A model generated the notes under the pieces. The model did not search any database and was not told the origin of the DNA. It saw only the letters and a list, made by a program, of their open reading frames with translations. A program made the position numbers and the translations under genes. 11,465 bases of DNA. Source: Clostridiales bacterium (GTDB lineage: Bacteria > Bacillota > Clostridia > Oscillospirales > Oscillospiraceae). The stretch lies in the NCBI GenBank assembly GCA_003525905.1, contig DQIA01000008.1, positions 3,553-15,017 of the forward strand, given 5' to 3'. This document shows positions 6,722-11,465 of the stretch, piece after piece; within the stretch, counting starts at the first letter, position 1, and each line of letters starts with the position of its first letter.

Positions 6722-6730
6722 TTTTCGCAA
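6702..6730 (-). promoter_or_regulatory. abiE operon promoter
   Basis: On the minus strand, TTGCGA (plus 6725-6730) and a perfect TATAAT (plus 6702-6707) are separated by 17 bp. The -10 element lies inside the palindrome at 6692-6721, so a bound repressor would block it. The predicted leader is only about 20 nt and carries the GGAGG of abiEi. Confidence 0.75.
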
Positions 6731-6799
6731 CAGGCAGACAATGATGCTTTCAGTTTTCCCAATTACAAAAGCGGCTATACCGGGCGATCGGCCTGCACT

Positions 6800-7864
6800 T
6801 TATACGAGCCCGCACAGGAGCGCTTCACCCTTGTCCAGAATTTCCTCCGGGAAGGTGAACGTCGGTGCATGCAGCTCGATACCGCCGGTGCCGAGGAAGA
6901 AGAACACGCCGGGCGCATGGCGCTGATATTCCGAAAAGTCCTCCGTGATGCACGTCGTCTCCGCCTCGGCGATCGGGAAGCGCTCCCGCACCTCGGCCAG
7001 CAGGGCCGCGTCGTTCGTCACGGGCGGATAGCCGGAGCTGCACGTCATGGTCACGGTGCAGCCCGTCTCCTCGCCGACGGCCCGGCCGATGGCCTGTGCC
7101 TGCTCCCAGAGCGCGGCATACAGCCCGTCGTCCAGGCAGCGCAGCGAGCCCTCAAGATGCGTGTGGTCGCTCACGGCGTTGCGGGCGCTGCCGCTTTCCA
7201 TTTTGCCGAAGCGCAGCAGGCAGGGCTTGCCCTCGGCCAGTGCATACAGCCGTGTCAGCAGACGGGCGGCGGCGTCCAGCGCGTCGCAGCCCTCGGCAAA
7301 GCGGGCCAGATGGACGGACCGGCCCGTGATCTCCACCGTCAGCTCGCACGAGCGCGACATCATCGCTCCGGCGCGCGAGGCGATGACGCCCGCGGGCAGC
7401 TCCGGCCAGAGATGCATGCCGAACACGCGCGTTACATGATACCGCTCCAGCAGGCCCGTCGCGCAGATGGGCGCAGCGCCGCCCGTCGTCTCCTCGGCTG
7501 GCTCAAAGATCAGAAGGACGTTCCGCTGAGGCCGGACCTCTCCTGCCGCCAGACGGCGCGCCAGCCCGAGCACCATGGCCATATGACCGTCATGCCCGCA
7601 GGCGTGCATGCGGCCCGGATGGGCGGATGCAAACGGCAGACCGGTCCGCTCCGTCACGGGCAGGGCATCCATGTCGCTGCGGATGGCGACGGTCTCGCTT
7701 TTCCCAAAGTCAAAATAGGCGCACACGGCGTCCTCCCACGGGGCCAGCAGCGTGCAGGGCATTTCGGCCAGCGCCCCGCGCAGATAGGCCGCCGTCTCCG
7801 GCAGGCGGCAGCCTGTCTCCGGAATGCGGTGCAGCGCGCGGCGGTCCTCCGATAAGGTCTTCAT
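6800..7864 (-). CDS. M20D-family amidohydrolase (metallo-aminoacylase)
   Basis: This 354-residue cytoplasmic zinc-type hydrolase belongs to the group that removes acyl groups from N-acyl amino acids (hippurate hydrolase, IAA-amino acid hydrolase, N-acetyl-diaminopimelate deacetylase relatives). Signature blocks are RSDMDALPVTE (62-72), MHACGHDGHMAMVLGLA with Cys89 and His91, FEPAEETTGGA with catalytic Glu124 and ligand Glu125, GMHLWPELPAG with His151, and LHAPTF with His332. The dimerisation domain is about 168-278, where the usual glycine-rich GxxxHAAxP stretch reads GRSVHLARF, a departure that may affect substrate choice. The length is slightly short for the family but both ends look complete. 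GGGGG precedes the ATG by about seven bases. It has its own promoter, divergent from the methyltransferase operon. No clear terminator separates it from the abiE promoter. The exact substrate cannot be read from the sequence. Confidence 0.9.
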   Translation of the reverse strand: MKTLSEDRRALHRIPETGCRLPETAAYLRGALAEMPCTLLAPWEDAVCAYFDFGKSETVAIRSDMDALPVTERTGLPFASAHPGRMHACGHDGHMAMVLGLARRLAAGEVRPQRNVLLIFEPAEETTGGAAPICATGLLERYHVTRVFGMHLWPELPAGVIASRAGAMMSRSCELTVEITGRSVHLARFAEGCDALDAAARLLTRLYALAEGKPCLLRFGKMESGSARNAVSDHTHLEGSLRCLDDGLYAALWEQAQAIGRAVGEETGCTVTMTCSSGYPPVTNDAALLAEVRERFPIAEAETTCITEDFSEYQRHAPGVFFFLGTGGIELHAPTFTFPEEILDKGEALLCGLV

Positions 7865-7885
7865 GGATATTCCCCCTTTTGCCGC

Positions 7886-7914
7886 ATTATATCACGCCCG
7901 CCGGACAATTGCAA
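7886..7914 (-). promoter_or_regulatory. Promoter of the amidohydrolase gene
   Basis: TTGCAA (7909-7914) and a perfect TATAAT on the minus strand (plus 7886-7891) are separated by 17 bp. The predicted start near 7879 gives a very short leader with the GGGGG ribosome binding site close to the 5' end. The -35 hexamer is palindromic and is shared with the plus-strand promoter. Confidence 0.75.
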
Positions 7915-7937
7915 TGCGCGCCCGCCTGTGGTACAAT
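7909..7937 (+). promoter_or_regulatory. Promoter of the methyltransferase-two-component operon
   Basis: TTGCAA (7909-7914), a 17-bp spacer and TACAAT (7932-7937) point rightwards. A perfect TATAAT also occurs at 7959-7964, but its nearest -35-like TTGATA (7939-7944) is only 14 bp away, so the upstream pair is preferred. The leader would be about 80 nt and contains the palindrome at 7981-8002. Confidence 0.6.
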
Positions 7938-7980
7938 ATTGATAATCACGCCAGAGCGTATAATAAACAGAAAATAAACA

Positions 7981-8002
7981 GGCAGTCCCGCGCGGGACTG
8001 CC
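7981..8002 (+). promoter_or_regulatory. Perfect palindrome in the methyltransferase leader
   Basis: A 22-nt perfect palindrome (GGCAGTCCC-GCGC-GGGACTGCC as a hairpin) lies 9 nt before the GGAGG ribosome binding site of the methyltransferase. On the plus strand no T run follows, so it is not a terminator for the operon. On the minus strand it is followed by T-rich sequence but no gene lies upstream. It could modulate ribosome access or mRNA stability, or be a member of the local GC-rich hairpin repeat families. Confidence 0.65.
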
Positions 8003-8023
8003 GTACCAAATGGAGGAATGAGC

Positions 8024-9196
8024 ATGATCTCGGGACAGGTCTGCCTGCGGCGCGGCGAGACGCTTGCCGCCGGTTGCTGCTGGATCTATGACAATGAAAT
8101 CGACTGGGCGGACGACACCTGCGAGGACGGCGGCCTTGTCGAGGTGCTCGACAGCCGCATGCGCTATCAGGGCACGGGCTTTTTCAACCGCCGCTCCAAG
8201 ATCACGGTGCGGCTCGTCTCGCGCGAGCGCGGCGAGACCATCGACCGCGCCTTCTGGGAGCGACGCATCCGTGCGGCATGGGAAAACCGGCAGGCACTGG
8301 GTTTTTCGAACGCATGCCGCGTCATTTTCGGCGAGCCGGATGGCCTGCCCGGCCTGACGGTGGACAAATTCGGCGACTGTCTGTCGTTCCAGATCGTCTC
8401 GCTCGGCATGGAGCGCGTGCGGGATGATATCCTCGCCATTCTGGCCGAGGTGTTCCGGCCGCAGTGCATTTATGAGCGCGACGACCTTGCCGTGCGCGAA
8501 AAGGAGGGCATGGAGCAGCGCAAGGGCTGCGTCTATGGCGCGGTCCCACCGGAGCTCATCATCCGTGAGCACGATGCCCTCATGGCCGTAGACATCGAAA
8601 ACGGCCAGAAGACCGGCCACTTCCTCGACCAGCAGGAAAACCGCGGCCATCTGCGGCCATATTCCGCCGGGCGGACGGTGCTGGATCTGTGCTGCCACAC
8701 GGGCGGCTTTTCCATCCACGCGGCGCTGTACGGCGCAGCCCATGTGCAGGCCGTGGACGTTTCGGAGACGGCCCTTGCCATGGTGCGCGGGAACGCTGCG
8801 CGCAACGGCGTGGCCGACCGTGTCGAGACCGTCTGCGCCAATGTGTTCGATCTTGTGCGGCAGGACTGCGAGGAGGGCAGACAGTTCGGCCTTGTCATCT
8901 GCGACCCGCCCGCCTTTGCCAAGAGCCGCAGCGCCCTCGACGGCGCGTATCGGGGCTATCGCGAGCTGAACCGCCGCTGCATGCAGCTGACGGAGCCGGG
9001 CGGCTTCCTTGTGACGTGCTCGTGCAGCCAGTTCATGACGCAGCCGCTGTTTGAGCAGATGCTCACGGAGGCCGCGAAGGGCGCGGGGCGGCAGGTCCGC
9101 CTGCTCGAGCGCCTCATGCAGTCGCGCGACCATCCGGCCACGCTGGGCGAGGAGCACTCCATGTATCTCAAGGGCTGTATCCTGCAGGTGCTGTGA
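8024..9196 (+). CDS. RlmI-like 23S rRNA (cytosine-5) methyltransferase
   Basis: This 390-residue enzyme is of the class I SAM-dependent rRNA methyltransferase family related to RlmI, which makes m5C in 23S rRNA. An N-terminal PUA-like domain (about 1-70, with GETLAAGCCWIYDNEI) precedes a linker region and the Rossmann methyltransferase domain. The latter shows TGHFLDQQENR (197-207), SAM motif I VLDLCCHTGGFSIHAA (219-234), the acidic AVDVSE (243-248), CDPPAF (293-298) and the TCSCSQF block with Cys332 and Cys334. The ATG at 8018 is only one base from GGAGG, whereas ATG 8024 is seven bases from it and is chosen. The response regulator begins just after the stop, so the gene leads a three-gene operon. 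The exact modified nucleotide is inferred from family only. Confidence 0.9.
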   Translation: MISGQVCLRRGETLAAGCCWIYDNEIDWADDTCEDGGLVEVLDSRMRYQGTGFFNRRSKITVRLVSRERGETIDRAFWERRIRAAWENRQALGFSNACRVIFGEPDGLPGLTVDKFGDCLSFQIVSLGMERVRDDILAILAEVFRPQCIYERDDLAVREKEGMEQRKGCVYGAVPPELIIREHDALMAVDIENGQKTGHFLDQQENRGHLRPYSAGRTVLDLCCHTGGFSIHAALYGAAHVQAVDVSETALAMVRGNAARNGVADRVETVCANVFDLVRQDCEEGRQFGLVICDPPAFAKSRSALDGAYRGYRELNRRCMQLTEPGGFLVTCSCSQFMTQPLFEQMLTEAAKGAGRQVRLLERLMQSRDHPATLGEEHSMYLKGCILQVL

Positions 9197-9198
9197 TG

Positions 9199-9873
9199 AT
9201 GAAAATTCTTGTGGTAGAAGACGAGCGCCTGCTGGCTGATTCGCTGCAGACGCTGCTGACGGGCCGGGGCTTTTCCGTCGATACGGCGAACGACGGCCTG
9301 ACCGGCCTGGAATATGCAAAAACGGACGTCTACGATCTCGTGATCCTCGACGTCATGATGCCGGGGCTCGACGGCTATACCGTCGCCAGCCGCCTGCGCG
9401 CGGAGCACCATGCCGTGCCCATCCTGATGCTGACGGCAAAGTCCGATCTTATGGACCGCGTGGCCGGGCTGAACGCCGGGGCGGATTATTATCTGACAAA
9501 GCCGTTTGATTCCCGCGAGCTGCTGGCCTGCGTCGGCGCGCTGCTGCGCAGGCAGGGGGAGCAGGTCGACGAGCTGACGTTCGGCAACACGGTACTCGAC
9601 CTCTCGGCCGGGATGCTGCGCTGTGGCAGCAAAAGCGTGCGCCTGTCCGCGCGGGAATTTGACGTCATGCGCATCCTGCTGCAGGCGAAGGGCGGTAACG
9701 TCTCGAAGGAGACGCTGCTCGAGCGCGTCTGGGGCTTTGACTCCAACGCCGTGGAGAATCATGTGGAGGTCTACGCCGGCTTCCTGCGGAAAAAGCTCGC
9801 GAGCATCGGCTCGAACGTCCGCATCGAGGCCATCCGGCGGCTGGGCTATCATCTGGAGGTGGCGGAGGTATGA
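9199..9873 (+). CDS. OmpR/PhoB-family response regulator
   Basis: This 224-residue two-component DNA-binding regulator has a receiver domain (about 1-118) with the acidic pocket Glu7-Asp8-Glu9, phosphoacceptor Asp51 in LVILDVMMPGLDG, Thr79 and Lys101 in YLTKPF. It is followed by a winged-helix output domain (about 125-221) ending in the standard RRLGYHLE. The three possible starts are GTG 9193, ATG 9196 and ATG 9199; the last gives the usual MKILVVEDE beginning and best spacing from AGGTG. The methyltransferase stop overlaps these codons, and the kinase start overlaps this gene's stop by ATGA. All phosphorelay residues are present, so it should work with the adjacent kinase. Regulated genes and signal are unknown. 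Confidence 0.94.
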   Translation: MKILVVEDERLLADSLQTLLTGRGFSVDTANDGLTGLEYAKTDVYDLVILDVMMPGLDGYTVASRLRAEHHAVPILMLTAKSDLMDRVAGLNAGADYYLTKPFDSRELLACVGALLRRQGEQVDELTFGNTVLDLSAGMLRCGSKSVRLSAREFDVMRILLQAKGGNVSKETLLERVWGFDSNAVENHVEVYAGFLRKKLASIGSNVRIEAIRRLGYHLEVAEV

Positions 9874-11072
9874 TCCGGAAGCTCCGCGTCAAGCTCGTGT
9901 GCATCCTCATGGCCCTGCTGACCGTGATGCTGGGCGTCACGTTCGGCCTTGTGCTGCATTTTACGCAGCAGAGCCTTGAGGCCGAGAGCCTGCGCACGCT
10001 CGAGGCGCTGGCAAACAACTGGCAGACGGCCTCCAGCCCCGGTTTGGACGACGGCACGCGCGTGCCGTATTTCGCGCTGGAGATCAATGCGCGCGGCGAC
10101 ATCATCACGACGCGCGGCGGCTATTTTGACCTGAGCGACCGCGAAAAGCTGCAGAAGCTCATCGACATCGCCGTGAATTCCGAGGACGACATCGGTGAGG
10201 TGCCGGATTACGGCCTGCGGTTCTACCGCGTCGTCACGCGCACGAGCTGGCGCGTCGTTTTTGCCGATACCTCAGCCGAGACGACGACGCTGCACAGCCT
10301 CATCCGCACGCTGGCCATTGCGAGCGCGGCGGCTCTTGCGGTGTTCTTCGTCATGAGCCTGCTGCTGGCACGCTGGCTGGTGCGGCCCGTTGCCAGGGCG
10401 TGGGACCAGCAGCGGCAGTTCGTGGCGGACGCCTCGCATGAGCTGAAAACGCCCCTGACCGTCATTCTGACGAATGCAGAGCTGCTGCAGGCGCCGGGCT
10501 ACGACGCCCCGGCCCGCTCCCGCTTTGCCGGGAGCATCCTCGCGATGTCGCAGCAGATGCGCGGCCTTGTGGAGAGCCTGCTGGAGCTGGCCCGCGTGGA
10601 TGCCGGGCGCGCGCAGGATGCGCAGACGGAGCTGGACCTGAGCGCCCTCGTGAACGACGCCCTGCTGCCGTTCGAGCCGGTGCTGTTCGAGGCCGGGCAC
10701 ACGCTGACGGCCCGCGTGGAGGACGGTATCCGTGTGCGCGGCAATGCCGCACAGCTGCGGCAGGTCGTGGAGATCCTGCTGGACAACGCCCGCAAATACG
10801 CCCAGCCGGGCGGCTGGGTGCTGCTGACGCTTGCGCGGCAGGGCGGGCGGCACTGCGTGCTGTCCGTCGCCGATCCCGGCGCGCCGCTCACCCCGCAGGA
10901 GTGCCGCGATATTTTCAAGCGCTTTTACCGCGTCGACCACGCCCGCGCCATGAACCACAGCTACGGGCTGGGCCTTGCCATCGCCGCCCGCATCGCCGAG
11001 GCGCACCGCGGCCGCATCTGGGCCGAGAGCAGCGGCGGCATCAACACGTTCTATTTTACAATGCCGATATAA
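9870..11072 (+). CDS. Sensor histidine kinase
   Basis: This 400-residue membrane kinase is the partner of the preceding regulator. Transmembrane helices at about 8-30 and 146-168 flank an extracytoplasmic sensor region of about 115 residues without a recognised motif. The second helix runs through WLVRPVARAWDQQRQF almost directly into the HisKA box FVADASHELKTPL, with phosphoacceptor His190, so the usual HAMP linker is reduced or absent. The ATP-binding domain has N-box LDNARKYA (Asn306), a G1 region VADPGAPL in which the second glycine of DxGxG is proline, the F-box IFKRFYRVD, and the G2 box YGLGLAIA. The start overlaps the regulator stop (ATGA). GGAGG at 9855-9859 is at usable distance. The signal sensed is unknown. 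Confidence 0.94.
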   Translation: MIRKLRVKLVCILMALLTVMLGVTFGLVLHFTQQSLEAESLRTLEALANNWQTASSPGLDDGTRVPYFALEINARGDIITTRGGYFDLSDREKLQKLIDIAVNSEDDIGEVPDYGLRFYRVVTRTSWRVVFADTSAETTTLHSLIRTLAIASAAALAVFFVMSLLLARWLVRPVARAWDQQRQFVADASHELKTPLTVILTNAELLQAPGYDAPARSRFAGSILAMSQQMRGLVESLLELARVDAGRAQDAQTELDLSALVNDALLPFEPVLFEAGHTLTARVEDGIRVRGNAAQLRQVVEILLDNARKYAQPGGWVLLTLARQGGRHCVLSVADPGAPLTPQECRDIFKRFYRVDHARAMNHSYGLGLAIAARIAEAHRGRIWAESSGGINTFYFTMPI

Positions 11073-11096
11073 TGCTTTGGTGATAGCCCCCGATTT

Positions 11097-11133
11097 GTCA
11101 TTGCGAGGCTCCGCAGGAGCCGTGGCAATCTCG
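11097..11133 (+). repeat. Palindromic GTCATTGCGAGG-type repeat, copy A
   Basis: The copy begins GTCATTGCGAGG and ends GTGGCAATCTCG, with an internal hairpin GGCTCC-GCA-GGAGCC. The outer ends ATTGC/GCAAT are also complementary. It lies 25 nt after the kinase stop and could double as a 3'-end hairpin for that operon, though no T run follows. The same motif type is widespread as an intergenic repeat in bacteria. Confidence 0.8.
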
Positions 11134-11186
11134 CAGTACCTGGCCGGAGCATAGGAAAGCCCCGGCGAACTCGTTGCTGCCAACTT

Positions 11187-11225
11187 GAGATTGCCGCGTC
11201 GGGCTTGCGCCCTCCTCGCAATGAC
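11187..11225 (-). repeat. Palindromic GTCATTGCGAGG-type repeat, copy B (inverted)
   Basis: On the minus strand it reads GTCATTGCGAGGAGGGCGC, then AAGCCCGACGCGGCAATCTC. It is the inverted counterpart of copy A, so A and B could pair as the ends of a cruciform or MITE-like unit of about 129 bp (11097-11225). Confidence 0.8.
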
Positions 11226-11250
11226 ACGGGAGGGAAGCGCTGTCGAGGTT

Positions 11251-11287
11251 GTCATTGCGAGGGCGCTTCGCGCCCGTGGCAATCTCG
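11251..11287 (+). repeat. Palindromic GTCATTGCGAGG-type repeat, copy C
   Basis: It begins GTCATTGCGAGG and ends GTGGCAATCTCG like copy A, but its internal hairpin is GGGCGC-TTC-GCGCCC. The hairpin arms differ from copy A in a way that keeps base pairing, while the outer ends are constant. Confidence 0.8.
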
Positions 11288-11305
11288 GGAAGGCACTTGC
11301 AATTC

Positions 11306-11465
11306 GTACAGGCTGCCGTTAAAAACGTAAAAGCCGATTGCGTCTGTAGCGGCGGTCAGTGACCGCCTTTGGCAGCAGCAAATTTGTGCGCACTGTCGCC
11401 GACCGCACACGCCGTTGTAGGGGAGCGGACAGCCGGCCCCGGCGCAATGCTGCCGATCTGAACAG
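11306..11465. repeat. Right mosaic intergenic repeat block
   Basis: This is the inverted relative of the left block at 1-150. It contains 11306-11323 (reverse complement of 123-140), 11334-11351 (of 1-18) and 11401-11465 (diverged match to 41-105). It also holds a perfect hairpin GGCGGTCA-G-TGACCGCC at 11351-11367 and GTTGTAGGGGAGCGG at about 11414-11428. The module order differs from the left block. No gene is seen, and the sequence runs off the window end. Confidence 0.75.

Noticed and set aside
4892..6762. Nine-base direct repeat TTTTCCCAA at 4892-4900 and 6754-6762 as a possible insertion duplication around abiE
   Set aside because: It is short, AT-rich and likely to arise by chance in these gaps, and no integrase or transposase supports it.
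8018..8023. ATG at 8018 as the methyltransferase start
   Set aside because: It is one base from GGAGG; the ATG at 8024 has proper spacing.
7946..9852. Long minus-strand open frames opposite the methyltransferase and response regulator
   Set aside because: They are antisense to strongly motif-supported genes and carry no recognisable domain.
11073..11465. CRISPR array at the right end
   Set aside because: The repeats are palindromic, alternate in orientation and are unevenly spaced with no uniform spacers; no cas gene is present.

Overview
The window looks like chromosomal DNA of a GC-rich, gut-type member of the class Clostridia (Oscillospirales-like). This rests on protein character (a YidC with no lipoprotein signal, an L34 with the Firmicutes core sequence), strong AGGAGG-type ribosome binding sites, sigma-A-type promoters with 17-18 bp spacers, and GC-rich dispersed hairpin repeats. 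No marker gene fixes the genus. Both ends run into the same repeat family in inverted orientation, so the window may be a whole contig of a draft assembly that broke at repeats.

Left block (about 175-3395, minus strand): the conserved cluster rpmH-rnpA-yidD-yidC-jag (khpB). It supplies ribosomal protein L34, the RNase P protein, and the YidD/YidC/Jag membrane-protein insertion and RNA-binding set. A near-consensus promoter (TTGACT-18-TATAAT) lies upstream of rpmH. An intrinsic-terminator-like hairpin between rpmH and rnpA probably attenuates the distal genes. rnpA/yidD overlap by ATGA, and jag starts 2 nt after the yidC stop. No dnaA or convincing origin adjoins the cluster.

Middle block (about 3471-7914, minus strand): a lone arginine deiminase gene (arcA); a type IV abortive-infection/toxin-antitoxin operon abiEi-abiEii with lower GC than its surroundings, its own palindrome-embedded promoter and its own terminator; and an M20D-family amidohydrolase. 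The AbiE pair is the clearest accessory (defence) module.

Right block (about 7909-11072, plus strand): an RlmI-like 23S rRNA cytosine-5 methyltransferase, an OmpR/PhoB-type response regulator and a membrane histidine kinase, closely packed as one operon. It is transcribed divergently from the amidohydrolase, and the two promoters appear to share one palindromic -35 hexamer (TTGCAA). A perfect 22-nt palindrome sits in the methyltransferase leader just before the ribosome binding site.

Repeat ends: 1-150 and 11306-11465 carry related repeat modules in inverted orientation and reshuffled order. 11097-11287 carries three copies (+,-,+) of a palindromic repeat of the GTCATTGCGAGG...GGCAATCTC type. 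No tRNA, rRNA, CRISPR array, transposase or recognisable riboswitch was seen. The most notable observations are the abiE operator/promoter, the rpmH-rnpA attenuator, the shared -35 element and the mosaic end repeats; no wholly new multi-gene system is evident.
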